Source of the DNA: Staphylococcus saprophyticus subsp. saprophyticus ATCC 15305 = NCTC 7292
GTDB taxonomy: Bacteria > Bacillota > Bacilli > Staphylococcales > Staphylococcaceae
Assembly: GCF_000010125.1 (NCBI RefSeq)
Contig: NC_007350.1
Coordinates: forward strand, 1,674,001-1,738,000
Length of the DNA: 64,000 nt
Direction: 5' to 3'
This document shows positions 16,018 to 26,124 of this stretch, piece after piece. The notes below the pieces were generated by a model. That model was not told the DNA's origin and searched no databases. It saw nothing but the letters and a program-made list of their open reading frames with translations. The position numbers were made by a program, and so were the translations under genes. Each line of letters opens with the position of its first letter. The stretch's first letter is position 1.

Positions 16018-18279
16018 TTAATCATTTGCTATATAAAGTTTCAAATGCTTAGATGTTAATGTTTTATTCTCTTTAACAAAGTTTATAGGATAGCCACTAA
16101 ATTGTATTTTACCCCCATCTAGACCAGGTCCTGGTCCTACATCTATAATCCAATCAGCATCACACATAATTGATAAATTGTGTTCAATTAAAATAACAGT
16201 GTTATTTTGTTCAATAAGATCATTAAAACAGTTTATCAATATAGGAATATCAGCTTCATGTAAACCTGTTGTAGGTTCATCAAATATAAAAATACTATCT
16301 GTAACATCATCATTTAAATATTGGCCTAATTTAACGCGTTGAATTTCACCACCTGATAATGTAGATAGAGGTTGGCCAAGGGTTACGTAATTTAATCCAG
16401 TTTTACTTATAGCTTGTAACTTAGACTGAATTTCATTTTCTTTATCAAAAAATCTTATACCTTCGTCAACAGTCAATTCAAGGAAATCAGCAATGGAATA
16501 GCCATCTATAGTTGCATTCAACACTTCTGGCTTATAACGTTTACCGTGACACACTTCACATGTTTGTGAAAATTCACCCATAAATGCAAGTTCTGTTTCA
16601 ATATAACCTTTACCACCACAATTGGGACAAGCTCCTTTCGAATTATAACTAAACATAGATTTATTTAATCCAGTTTCTTTGCTGAAAAAATTTCTGACTC
16701 TATCAAAAACACCTAAATAAGTTAGTAAATTAGACCGATCGGAACCTTGTATCGCTTTTTGATCCATAAATACTGCATTATCATTTTTTGCAAAACCTGC
16801 CTTAACAAGTGAACTTTTCCCAGAACCTGCTACTCCAGTTAATACTGTCAAAACATGCTTGGGTATATCCACTGTCACATTATTCAAATTGTTTTGGGTT
16901 ACTGGTCCAAGATGATAAAAACTCTTTGCTTCACGTATCTCATTTTTTAAGTGATGTTTGATACGTAGTGCTTCCCCAGTAGATGTATCTGAAGACAATA
17001 ATTTTTTGTATGTTCCCTTAAACGTTATCTCTCCACCTTGCGCCCCTGAACTTGGCCCCATATCAATAATATAATCTGCTTCTTTAATTACATCAGGATC
17101 ATGTTCTACAATTAATACTGTATTACCTTTATGTTTTAAAGATTTCAAAATTTCATTTATTTTTGCAATATCCTCTGGATGTAAACCAACACTTGGTTCA
17201 TCAATGATATAAACCAAATCAGATAGCGAACTATTTAAATGTCGTATTAATTTAAGCCGTTGTGCTTCTCCACCTGATAAAGAAGTGGTTACACGGTCAA
17301 GAGTTAAATAACTTAATCCTATATAATCAAGTGCTTCTAATTGTTTTCGGAGTGGTTCAATAATAAACTGGGCTGTTGAATTATTTAATTTATTAAGAAA
17401 TGCTAAATTTTCTTTTACAGTCATTTGTGTGAAATCTGAAATATTTTTCCCCATAATTTTACAACTCAAAATTTTCGAATTTAAACGTTGACCGTTACAA
17501 GTTGGACAAACTTTGTTTTCCACAACATTTTTAAGATGTTTAGCATAACGTTTTTTGTTAAATTCTTTATCTCCCAAGAATATTCTTCTAAACCTAGGTA
17601 TAAGTCCCACATATTTTGCTGATTTCCGCCATTCTTCAGGTGGTTTTTTTAATTTTATTGGCTCCTGATACAAAAACAAATCTAATTCCTCTTTTGTATA
17701 TGCTTTTAATTTTTTATCATTATCAAACAGACCACTATCACGATAAGCTTTCCCTCTTTCTTTATCAGGTCCAAAAGATGGAAAATTAATAGCACCTTCA
17801 TTTAAAGATTTGTTCCAATCTAAGAGCTCATTTAAATTAATGTCTTCAATGTAACCTAATCCTTCACATGTTTCACACATACCATTGGGACTGTTAAATG
17901 AAAAGGCATCTGAATAACCGACAAAAGGTTCACCTATCCTTGACCATAACAATCTAACAGAGGCGTATATATCAGATACTGTACCTACAGTAGAGCGAGA
18001 ATTACCATTAAATCTTTTTTGACTAATCGTCATTGCTACAGGAAGATTTTTAATTGCATTTACTTTTGGTTTAGGCTGCTTATTTAAATGAAATTGAATG
18101 TAGCTAGAATAACTTTCATTTAAAAGTTGTTCAGATTCAGCAGCTATTGTTCTGAAAACCAATGATGACTTACCTGAACCAGAACGACCTGTAAATACTG
18201 TAACTAAATGTTTAGGTATAGTTATATTTATATTTTTCAAATTATTTTGTGAAGCTCCTATAATGGTAATATCATTCAT
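16018..18279 (-). CDS. UvrA-like excinuclease ATPase (short UvrA paralogue)
   Basis: A 753-residue tandem ABC ATPase. It has Walker A motifs GRSGSGKSS and GVAGSGKSS, signatures LSGGEAQR and LSGGEIQR, Walker B segments YIIDEPSVGLHPE and FIFDEPTTGLHE, and zinc modules CETCEGLGY, CPTCNGQRL and CPNCGGKGY...CEVCHGKRY. It is about 190 residues shorter than housekeeping UvrA (about 940). Short paralogues of this class are found in many Firmicutes and may help in damage recognition or drug tolerance. GGAGGG precedes the ATG. It is clearly related to the frameshifted chromosomal gene at 61694-63951, so the island supplies an intact version. Confidence 0.9.
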   Translation of the reverse strand: MNDITIIGASQNNLKNINITIPKHLVTVFTGRSGSGKSSLVFRTIAAESEQLLNESYSSYIQFHLNKQPKPKVNAIKNLPVAMTISQKRFNGNSRSTVGTVSDIYASVRLLWSRIGEPFVGYSDAFSFNSPNGMCETCEGLGYIEDINLNELLDWNKSLNEGAINFPSFGPDKERGKAYRDSGLFDNDKKLKAYTKEELDLFLYQEPIKLKKPPEEWRKSAKYVGLIPRFRRIFLGDKEFNKKRYAKHLKNVVENKVCPTCNGQRLNSKILSCKIMGKNISDFTQMTVKENLAFLNKLNNSTAQFIIEPLRKQLEALDYIGLSYLTLDRVTTSLSGGEAQRLKLIRHLNSSLSDLVYIIDEPSVGLHPEDIAKINEILKSLKHKGNTVLIVEHDPDVIKEADYIIDMGPSSGAQGGEITFKGTYKKLLSSDTSTGEALRIKHHLKNEIREAKSFYHLGPVTQNNLNNVTVDIPKHVLTVLTGVAGSGKSSLVKAGFAKNDNAVFMDQKAIQGSDRSNLLTYLGVFDRVRNFFSKETGLNKSMFSYNSKGACPNCGGKGYIETELAFMGEFSQTCEVCHGKRYKPEVLNATIDGYSIADFLELTVDEGIRFFDKENEIQSKLQAISKTGLNYVTLGQPLSTLSGGEIQRVKLGQYLNDDVTDSIFIFDEPTTGLHEADIPILINCFNDLIEQNNTVILIEHNLSIMCDADWIIDVGPGPGLDGGKIQFSGYPINFVKENKTLTSKHLKLYIAND

Positions 18280-18463
18280 AAATTAAATTGCCCTCCATTG
18301 TAATTTTTAACAATTAATAGTATAGATGAAGTTAAAAGATTAGTAGAATTTCGAAATAGGTTACATTACAAAAACAGTATGTAGAATATCTAATATTTTA
18401 TCGTAGATTATAAGTTATCTTAATGAAGTTAAGTTCATTTTATTTTTATAAAAACCTAACAAT

Positions 18464-18506
18464 AAGAGACTAACAGCAAAATTATAAACTTTGCTGTTAG
18501 TCTCTT
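18464..18506. terminator. Terminator after the DJ-1/PfpI gene
   Basis: A 17-base perfect stem AAGAGACTAACAGCAAA with its complement and a 9-base loop, 30 bases beyond the stop of the minus-strand gene at 18537. The remaining gap 18280-18463 shows nothing else. Confidence 0.75.
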
Positions 18507-18536
18507 AGATAATAAATACTGATTGATATTATAAAA

Positions 18537-19055
18537 TTATGCTTTTAATTTTTTAATAATTTCTCTATTGAAATCATCTAAGTCATCTGGGACACGACTC
18601 GTTACAATATTGTTATCTATTACAACTGATTCATCAACAACGTGTGCACCAGCATTAGATAAATCTTTACGTACATTGATAACGCCAGTTATTGTGCGGC
18701 CCTTTAAATCATCAGTATCAACTAGTAGAAGTGGACCATGACAAATCGCAAATGTAGGCACATCATTTTGAGTAAAATACTTAGTAAATGTACCATAGCG
18801 ACCTTCTTCATCACCACGTAAATGATCAGGTGAGAATCCGCCAGGAATTAATAATGCATCATAATTTTCTGGTTTCGCATCTGCAATGCTAACATCTACA
18901 GTTACTTTCTCCCCATGTTTGCCAACAAGTTCATGTTTTTCTGTATCTCCAATAACTTCAGTCTCAAATCCAGCATTTTCTAATGCTTCTTTTGGACTAG
19001 TCAATTCTATATCTTCAAATTCATCTGCTAAAATGATTGCTACTTTTTTAGTCAT
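18537..19055 (-). CDS. DJ-1/PfpI family protein (general stress protein 18-like)
   Basis: A 172-residue class I glutamine amidotransferase-like protein of the PfpI subgroup. The nucleophile elbow is AICHGPLLL with the active Cys near residue 104, the partner Glu is in ADEFEDIE, and [13 protein letters not shown] is also typical. Relatives act on glyoxal or methylglyoxal adducts, or as stress chaperones/peptidases; the biochemical role is debated. It lies immediately downstream of the second hxlA on the same strand, which fits an aldehyde-stress role. Confidence 0.9.
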
Positions 19056-19210
19056 AATACAACCTACCTTTCAATTATATTTTAAAACCTAAGTACTATA
19101 TACACTAGAAAAAGGAAGTTTAAACATAAAATGTTTTCTAATTTTTTCACAAACTACATGTGCATTTTTATCTGTTTAGTTTAATCTTATTTAATATTAA
19201 TTGTAACTGA

Positions 19211-19852
19211 TTATGCCTTTGTATGGGCATCTACAATATCACGACATTGTTTAGCAGCTTCTACAGGGTCATCAGCATTTGCAATGCCGCCACCAACAAT
19301 AATTAAATCAGGATTTTCTGCAACAATATCTTTAATTGTATCTGGTTTAATACCACCTGCGACTGCTACTTTAGAATTACTAATTACAGATTTAACTTTA
19401 CGTAAACTTTCTAAAGGAGATTGACCTTCAGCTTGTAAGTCATAACCAGTATGAACAGCGATATAATCTGCGCCTAAATCATCTAAATCTTTCGCACGTT
19501 TTTCTAAATCTTGTACTGCAATCATATCTACTAATAATTGTTTGCCATGTTTATGTGCTTCATCAACTGCTGCTTTAATTGATGCATCTTCTGCAACGCC
19601 TAAAATTGTTACTATGTCTGCACCAAATTTAACTGCTTGGCTTACTTCGTAATCGGCAGCATCCATAATTTTTAAATCTGCTAATACTTTTACACCATCA
19701 ACATTATCATTTAAATGTTGTACAGCTGGTAATCCTTCATTTATAACAATTGGTGTTCCAATTTCTACGATATCTACATGATCTTTAACTTTATTTGCTA
19801 ATTCTGCAGCATCCTCTTTATTTAATAAATCAATTGCTAATTGTAATTCCAT
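19211..19852 (-). CDS. hxlA: 3-hexulose-6-phosphate synthase, second copy
   Basis: A 213-residue near-duplicate of the enzyme at 10234-10866. Differences cluster at the N terminus (DAAELANKVKDHVDIVEIG against EATILANKVKDYINIVEIG) and in the last ten residues. Catalytic loops VLADLKIMDAADYE and VAGGIKPDTI are identical. There is no hxlB behind it, so flux would depend on the isomerase of copy 1 or a chromosomal one. The same TGACA-N4-TGTCA palindrome lies upstream, followed by hxlR remnants. Preceded by AGGAGGGCG. The two copies are direct repeats 8.4 kb apart and could recombine. Confidence 0.95.
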   Translation of the reverse strand: MELQLAIDLLNKEDAAELANKVKDHVDIVEIGTPIVINEGLPAVQHLNDNVDGVKVLADLKIMDAADYEVSQAVKFGADIVTILGVAEDASIKAAVDEAHKHGKQLLVDMIAVQDLEKRAKDLDDLGADYIAVHTGYDLQAEGQSPLESLRKVKSVISNSKVAVAGGIKPDTIKDIVAENPDLIIVGGGIANADDPVEAAKQCRDIVDAHTKA

Positions 19853-19917
19853 TAAAACGCCCTCCTATCTATCTTTTATATTATAATTATGGTATTATTT
19901 ACGACAAATAACAATAC

Positions 19918-19931
19918 TGACATTTTTGTCA
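19918..19931. promoter_or_regulatory. Probable HxlR operator, copy 2
   Basis: Palindrome TGACA-TTTT-TGTCA with the same flanks (ACAATAC, CT) as 10929-10942, 66 bases upstream of the second hxlA. Its own divergent hxlR is destroyed, so the intact regulator at 10957 would have to act here in trans. Confidence 0.65.
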
Positions 19932-19951
19932 CTATAAAAATTAAAGATGTT

Positions 19952-20135
19952 GTGTTGTTAATTTAATATAATAATAAAGAATTTTATATACCCAAATATT
20001 TAGCTTTTCTATAATTGGTAGAAGATGAAAATCACTTTTATCTTCTACCTTTTGCAAATTAATCGTTTAAGATTAAGTAAATTATAAAATAAACTACTCA
20101 GCGTATTTTATTAAAATTAGTTACTAAATAAGAGA
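19952..20135 (+). pseudogene. Degenerate hxlR remnant
   Basis: Divergent from the second hxlA, exactly where hxlR stands at copy 1. The DNA aligns to intact hxlR (YNNKEFYIP.YLAFSIIGRR, then KSLLSSTFCKLIV) but carries stop codons, an in-frame loss around the DIN of LPDIN and no open frame. It confirms that the second locus was once a complete hxlR-hxlA unit. Confidence 0.65.
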
Positions 20136-20142
20136 TTCCAAA

Positions 20143-20883
20143 TTATAAACTTTGGCTACTAGGACGAATGATAAATTCATTTACAGAAGATTCTTCCGGC
20201 TCATTAATTGCGTAATTAATAGCTCTAGCAATAGCATCTGGTTTAATTGCATTTTTATATAATTCATCTATATCTTGTTTCATATCTTTGTCACTAATAT
20301 GGTCTGTTAATTCAGTGCTGACAGCCCCCGGAGATAGAATTGTTGTTCTAATATTTGAACCCACTATAGCTTCTTCTTGTCTTAATCCCTCAGTTATCGC
20401 TCTCACTGCATATTTGGTACCACAATAAACAGCACTACCTGGGAAAACAACATGTCCCGCCACAGAAGCCAAATTAATAATATGGCCTGATTTTTGTTTT
20501 CTCATATAAGGTAATACTGCACCAATGCCGTATAATACACCTTTAATATTCACATCTATCATTTGATTCCATTCATCTTGCTTATTCTTTTCTAAAAAGG
20601 ATTGAGGCATAAGACCCGCGTTATTAATTAAAACATCTATACGACCAAAATCATTATAAGCTGTTTCAATTAATGCATTTACTTCATCGGGTTTTGTTAC
20701 ATCAGTTTTTTTAATGCTTACACTATCATGACCTACTTTTTGTTGTATTTTTTCTAATCTATCTAAACGTCTCGCACCTAAAACAAGCTTGGCACCATTT
20801 TCAGATAACAAATTCACAGTTTCCTCACCAATACCACTAGATGCACCTGTTATCACAACTACTTTATCTTTTACATTATTCAT
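20143..20883 (-). CDS. Short-chain dehydrogenase/reductase
   Basis: A 246-residue classical SDR: cofactor motif TGASSGIGEE, NNAG (INNAGLMPQ), catalytic Ser in LASVAGH and YxxxK as YCGTKYA. ARR after the second strand (LGARRLDRL) suggests NADP(H). The substrate is unknown; relatives reduce aldehydes and ketones, including 3-hydroxy acids. It sits between the two hxlR remnants and may have inserted there during plasmid rearrangement. It has a good AGGAGG ribosome binding site. Confidence 0.92.
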   Translation of the reverse strand: MNNVKDKVVVITGASSGIGEETVNLLSENGAKLVLGARRLDRLEKIQQKVGHDSVSIKKTDVTKPDEVNALIETAYNDFGRIDVLINNAGLMPQSFLEKNKQDEWNQMIDVNIKGVLYGIGAVLPYMRKQKSGHIINLASVAGHVVFPGSAVYCGTKYAVRAITEGLRQEEAIVGSNIRTTILSPGAVSTELTDHISDKDMKQDIDELYKNAIKPDAIARAINYAINEPEESSVNEFIIRPSSQSL

Positions 20884-21172
20884 TTTCTTACCTCCTAAAT
20901 TATTATAAATATATACTTCACTATTTTATTGTTAGCGAAACCTCATTAATACTTTTTTCAAAATATTTCAATTTCAATCTAGTATAACGATAAAAAACTG
21001 TGTCTTTAAAAGCTGAAAAATTTTTGAAACTTTTTAAAAGAGAGGATTGTATATTAATCAATTTTATACTTCTATACTATTAGAAAATATTCAATGTAAT
21101 AAGCTAGCGTTATGCCCATAATCTATTTTTATTTAAGAAAATACTATACTCAATTAATAATTTACTATTAAA

Positions 21173-21442
21173 TTGTCTATAAAACTTATTCTAGGTTATC
21201 AAATACCATTAAGTGAATTACAAAACAAACTTCCTGATATCAATCAACGTATGTTAATAAGACAACTCAGAGAATTAGAGCAAGACAAAATCATTGAAAG
21301 GACGGTCTACCCGCTAGTACCTTCTAATGTAGACTATAAGTTGACCAAAATAGGATTAAAGCTTGATAAAGTAGTCTTTTCAATTTGTAATTGGGAAGAT
21401 GAATTTCTAGATACACTTAAAAATAAGAAGCTAAAATATTAA
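21173..21442 (+). pseudogene. HxlR-family regulator lacking its N-terminal third
   Basis: The C-terminal 80 residues follow the HxlR pattern closely (LPDINQRMLIRQLRELEQDKIIER, wing TVYPLVPSNVDYKLTKIGL). The first helices (the GGRWK region) are missing and the only start is a TTG with no ribosome binding site. The recognition helix is identical to that of intact hxlR. It lies upstream of, and on the same strand as, the aldehyde dehydrogenase gene, whose regulator it may once have been. Confidence 0.7.
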
Positions 21443-21514
21443 CATAATTACTGATTATCAGATATAGTTTAAATTTAATACTTTACGGGAATCAGACCCA
21501 AGGAGGTGTCGTTA

Positions 21515-22939
21515 ATGACGAATCAACTATTTATTAATAATGAATTTGTAGAAAGTACATCTGAAGAAACATTGGATGTGATTAACCCAGCAACGGGAGA
21601 AACAATCGATACGATTACATTTGCTACTGAAGAAGAGGTAAACGACGCAATTGAAAAATCTAAATGCGCTCAACTTGAATGGGAAAAAGTACCGGCTCCT
21701 ACACGTGCTGAGCGTGTAAAATCATTAATTCCTTTACTTAAACAACATAAAGATGATATCGCTCATTTATACGTCAAAGAACAAGGTAAAATAATAGCGC
21801 AAGCTAAAGATGAAATTGATAAATCAATAGAATACATTGATTATATGGCAAGTTTAAGTATGAGTAACAAAGGTGAAGTATTACAAAATACTATAGTAAA
21901 CGAAACCATTCAACTGACAAAAAAACCAATCGGCGTTACTGCTGGCATTGTACCTTGGAATGCTCCGATTTTGGTGCTTATGCGCAAAGTGATTCCAGCT
22001 ATTGTAACTGGCTGTTCTGTCGTTATCAAACCAAGTGAAGAAACAACATTATTAACATTAAAAATTGCTGAACTTTTCCGTGATTCAACCATTCCTGCTG
22101 GACTCATCCAAATTGTCCCAGGTACTGGCGAAACAGTTGGAACACAATTGGCGACACATAAAGATATTCAGCTTGTTTCACTAACAGGTAGCATGGGAGC
22201 AGGTAAAGCTGTATTTAAAAATGCGGCTGATAGCATAAAAAAACTCAACTTAGAACTAGGTGGAAATGCCCCTGTTCTTGTCACACAACACGCTGACTTA
22301 GATAAGGCTGTTGATTATATCGTTACTGCACGTATTAATAATGCTGGCCAAGTATGTACATGTCCAGAACGGATCTTTGTTCATGAAGATGTACATGACG
22401 ACTTTATTAACAAAGTTAAAGATAAAATGGGTGCTCTTCAAGTTGGAGATCCATATGATGAAAACACTGACTATGGTGCAATTATGAATCAAAAACAATT
22501 AGATAGTATTGATGATAAAGTTCAAAAAGCAATTAAGAATGGAGCAGATTTAGTATTAGGTGGTCATAAATTAGACCTTGAAGGATTCTTCTATGCACCT
22601 ACTATTTTAGATCATGTAAAAACAACTGATAGTGCTTTTAAAGAAGAAATTTTCGGTCCTGTTCTTGCTATAACCACATATACAAACTTTGATGACGTTA
22701 TTGATATGGCAAATGATACTAATGCAGGTCTATCATCTTATATTTTCTCTGAAAGCTTAAAAGAAATTATGACAGCTACTGAATGTTTAAAATTTGGAGA
22801 AGTTTATGCGAACTGCGAGGCTGAAGAAGCAATCAATAGTTATCACGCAGGTTGGAGAGAATCTGGTCTTGGTGGTGCAGATGGTATTCATGGTTTTGAA
22901 GAATATTACAATACAACTGTAAGTTATATTAGATGGTAA
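21515..22939 (+). CDS. NAD(P)-dependent aldehyde dehydrogenase
   Basis: A 474-residue member of the aldehyde dehydrogenase superfamily (lactaldehyde/glycolaldehyde dehydrogenase-like). Visible: VPWNAPILV, the nucleotide segment KPSEETTL, LTGSMGAG, the general-base Glu in LNLELGGNAP and the catalytic Cys in AGQVCTCPERIFV. The ATG at 21515 is chosen because AGGAGG (21501-21506) lies 8 bases before it; the in-frame GTG at 21506 overlaps that site. The exact aldehyde cannot be told. Its company (two hxlA, zinc dehydrogenase, DJ-1) suggests toxic short aldehydes. Confidence 0.92.
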   Translation: MTNQLFINNEFVESTSEETLDVINPATGETIDTITFATEEEVNDAIEKSKCAQLEWEKVPAPTRAERVKSLIPLLKQHKDDIAHLYVKEQGKIIAQAKDEIDKSIEYIDYMASLSMSNKGEVLQNTIVNETIQLTKKPIGVTAGIVPWNAPILVLMRKVIPAIVTGCSVVIKPSEETTLLTLKIAELFRDSTIPAGLIQIVPGTGETVGTQLATHKDIQLVSLTGSMGAGKAVFKNAADSIKKLNLELGGNAPVLVTQHADLDKAVDYIVTARINNAGQVCTCPERIFVHEDVHDDFINKVKDKMGALQVGDPYDENTDYGAIMNQKQLDSIDDKVQKAIKNGADLVLGGHKLDLEGFFYAPTILDHVKTTDSAFKEEIFGPVLAITTYTNFDDVIDMANDTNAGLSSYIFSESLKEIMTATECLKFGEVYANCEAEEAINSYHAGWRESGLGGADGIHGFEEYYNTTVSYIRW

Positions 22940-22979
22940 ACTAAGAATTAAAAAGAGTCTGGGACATAATTACTAGAAA

Positions 22980-23024
22980 AACAGCCAGTAAATGAGTTTA
23001 TTATAAATTCATTTACTGGCTGTT
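22980..23024 (+). terminator. Terminator within a staphylococcal intergenic repeat
   Basis: A 16-base perfect stem AACAGCCAGTAAATGA with complement, then TTTTATTT, 40 bases after the aldehyde dehydrogenase stop. It is preceded by GTCTGGGACATAA, a motif of staphylococcal intergenic repeats. The rest of the gap up to about 23270 is non-coding. Confidence 0.8.
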
Positions 23025-23269
23025 TTATTTACAATACTTCGTATTGTTGTCTCGCTTTCTTAGAGGACGGCTTCAGCCTGTAGTCTTCAGCTTATCCCGT
23101 TCCTTCAAGTGTCTCGCCAAAACGCTCTGTATTTATATGTATTTTTATATTGAAATACTTTAAAAAATAAGCTAATTCTTTATCATTTAATAAATACCAC
23201 TAAACTAAATTAACGAGGTGCCTTAAGTACAAGGATTATAATATAACTTAACTTACTCTATCAATGTTT

Positions 23270-24122
<853 letters not shown>

Positions 24123-24139
24123 GAAAAGAGGCTTTAATT

Positions 24140-24535
24140 ATGGATAAGAAAACAATTTATTTTATATGTACAGGAAACTCTTGTCGTAGCCAAATGGCTG
24201 AAGGTTGGGGAAAGGAAATATTGGGTGAAGATTGGAATGTCTATTCTGCTGGTATTGAAACGCATGGTGTTAATCCTAGAGCAATAGAAGCTATGAAAGA
24301 AGTAGATATTGATATATCAAACCATACGTCAGACTTGATTGATAATGATATTTTAAAACAATCAGATTTGGTCGTAACGTTATGTAGTGATGCAGACGAT
24401 AATTGTCCTATTTTACCACCAAACGTTAAAAAAGAACATTGGGGTTTTGAGGATCCAGCAGGTAAAGAATGGTCAGAATTTCAACGTGTTAGAGACGAGA
24501 TTAAATTAGCTATAGAAAAGTTTAAATTGAGATAA
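24140..24535 (+). CDS. arsC: Arsenate reductase, thioredoxin-coupled
   Basis: A 131-residue low-molecular-weight phosphatase-fold reductase of the pI258 type. The P-loop is CTGNSCRS with nucleophile Cys10, and the relay cysteines are Cys82 and Cys89 ([10 protein letters not shown]); all three needed residues are present. It converts arsenate to arsenite using thioredoxin. Without the adjacent efflux gene, arsenite would have to leave through another pump. AAGAGG precedes the ATG; the gap to arsB is 17 bases. Confidence 0.96.
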   Translation: MDKKTIYFICTGNSCRSQMAEGWGKEILGEDWNVYSAGIETHGVNPRAIEAMKEVDIDISNHTSDLIDNDILKQSDLVVTLCSDADDNCPILPPNVKKEHWGFEDPAGKEWSEFQRVRDEIKLAIEKFKLR

Positions 24536-24538
24536 TAA

Positions 24539-24573
24539 TAAACACTTCTTATTAACTAAATAAGGGGTGTTTT
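24539..24573 (+). terminator. Terminator of the ars remnant
   Basis: AAACAC-TCTTATT / AATAAG-GTGTTTT hairpin directly after arsC. The following gap to 24801 holds a 34-codon run (24661-24762, ...IKNREFSDDERRAYLH...) that looks like the tail of a lost gene which I do not recognise. Confidence 0.7.
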
Positions 24574-24801
24574 GCCATTTAAAGAACAAAATTTGTGCCA
24601 TATAACTCCAAAACTGACATAAAATTAAGAGGTTTTTCTTGAAAATTTAAGTCTATAAACTTGTACTATAATCAATGTATCGAAAATATCAAAAATCGTG
24701 AGTTTTCAGACGATGAGAGACGTGCTTATTTGCATCGTGTCATTTTAATTGCTCTATGGTAATTATATTACCTGATAAATTAGACATTTTTAATATTAAA
24801 A

Positions 24802-24829
24802 AATCCTTCCTTTATACAAAGGAAGGATT
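24802..24829 (-). terminator. Terminator of the MDR oxidoreductase gene
   Basis: AATCCTTCCTTT and its complement with a 4-base loop; on the minus strand it is followed by TTTTTTAATA. Confidence 0.85.
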
Positions 24830-24862
24830 ACATAAAATAATTATTAATATAGAAGACAGGGC

Positions 24863-25876
24863 CTATTTATTAAAATCTATAACAATTTTACCAAACGCGC
24901 CTTTCATTTGATGTTCATATGCTTCTTTTGCTTGATCAAATGAATAAACCGTATCAATTACAGGATCTATATTTATTTGATCTAAAGCTTTATTGAAATC
25001 TTCAAATGCTCTATGGTGTCCTAGATTGACACCTTGGATTCTTGCTTGTTTAGCAAGTAATGCGAATAAATTAACATTTGCTTCCATATTTTCAAGAAAT
25101 CCAATAACATATATATGCCCTTGAAAAGCTAAAGCATCTATAGATTTAGCAATACTTGACCCACCAACCACTTCTACAATATGTTCTACACCTTTACCAT
25201 TTGTTAATTTTTGCACTTCTTTTTCCCAATCAGGGTGTGTTTTGTAGTTGATTACTTTAGAAGCGCCAAGTTCTTTGGCTTTTTCTAATTTTTCGTCACT
25301 GCTACTTGTTGCAATAACTTCTGCTCCTAATGCTGATGCTATTTGAATTGCAAATATAGAAACGCCACCTGTGCCTTGAACAAGAACTTTATCACCTGCT
25401 TTAATATTTCCATACTCAACTAATGAGAACCAATTCACAAATGCTGCTACTGGCAAAGTTGACGATTGATTATCTGTAAGTGTTTCAGGAGAGAATACAG
25501 CTGCATTTTCATTCAATACCATGTATTCTGAAAGTCCACCATCTACTGTAGCACCTAAGGCATGTGATTGTTCATCGCTTTTAGGTTTTCCATCTAGCCA
25601 CTTGGTAAACATATGTGAAGTAACACGATCACCTTTTTTAAATTTGGTAACTTTTGAGCCGATTTCTACAACTATTCCTGAAGCATCTGAAACAGGAATA
25701 AACGGAAATTTTAATAATTCAGGCGTATATATACCTTCGACAATTGCAGTATCTCGATAATTAAGTGAGACAGAGTTAACTTTAATTAAAATTTGATCTT
25801 CTGCAATTTCGGGTTTCTCTAGTTCAACTTGTTTAAGGTTATCTAAACCAAAATTTTCTAATTGCCATGCTTTCAC
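24863..25876 (-). CDS. NAD(P)-dependent medium-chain oxidoreductase (quinone reductase-like)
   Basis: A 337-residue MDR protein of the zinc-free or weak-zinc group: MKAWQLENFGLDNL start, NYRDTAIVEG in place of a zinc-Cys motif, nucleotide motif VQGTGGVSIFAIQIA and ATSSSDEKLEKAKELGA. Such enzymes reduce quinones or alpha,beta-unsaturated carbonyls, so a role against reactive electrophiles is plausible. It is divergent from a MarR/SarZ-like regulator 345 bases away. AAAGGAG precedes the start. Confidence 0.88.
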   Translation of the reverse strand: MKAWQLENFGLDNLKQVELEKPEIAEDQILIKVNSVSLNYRDTAIVEGIYTPELLKFPFIPVSDASGIVVEIGSKVTKFKKGDRVTSHMFTKWLDGKPKSDEQSHALGATVDGGLSEYMVLNENAAVFSPETLTDNQSSTLPVAAFVNWFSLVEYGNIKAGDKVLVQGTGGVSIFAIQIASALGAEVIATSSSDEKLEKAKELGASKVINYKTHPDWEKEVQKLTNGKGVEHIVEVVGGSSIAKSIDALAFQGHIYVIGFLENMEANVNLFALLAKQARIQGVNLGHHRAFEDFNKALDQINIDPVIDTVYSFDQAKEAYEHQMKGAFGKIVIDFNK

Positions 25877-25961
25877 TATTAAAACTCCTTTTTATTAGTA
25901 TTATGGAAAAATTTACAAAACACTCAAATCGTCATATCGTTAAACGACGATATATAAGTAT

Positions 25962-25992
25962 GAAAAAAGAACTAAATTATAGTTCTTTTTTC
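25962..25992. terminator. Symmetrical terminator-like hairpin
   Basis: GAAAAAAGAACTA and its complement. It lies between the divergent MDR and MarR genes, where no terminator is needed, so it probably marks a joint from an earlier arrangement. Confidence 0.5.
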
Positions 25993-26124
25993 AATTACTT
26001 TACGTATATTTTTAATGACTTGTTCATTCCTCTTTTAAATAATACCCTGAAACCATAAGTTTTACGCACTATTTTTAAAATCGAAATCAATTTGCACAAT
26101 TGATGAAAAATTTTAAAAGTTAGT

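Noticed and set aside
25867..26058. Plus-strand 63-residue frame between the MDR and MarR genes
   Set aside because: No ribosome binding site, low-complexity content, and it spans a symmetrical terminator-like hairpin and the promoter region.
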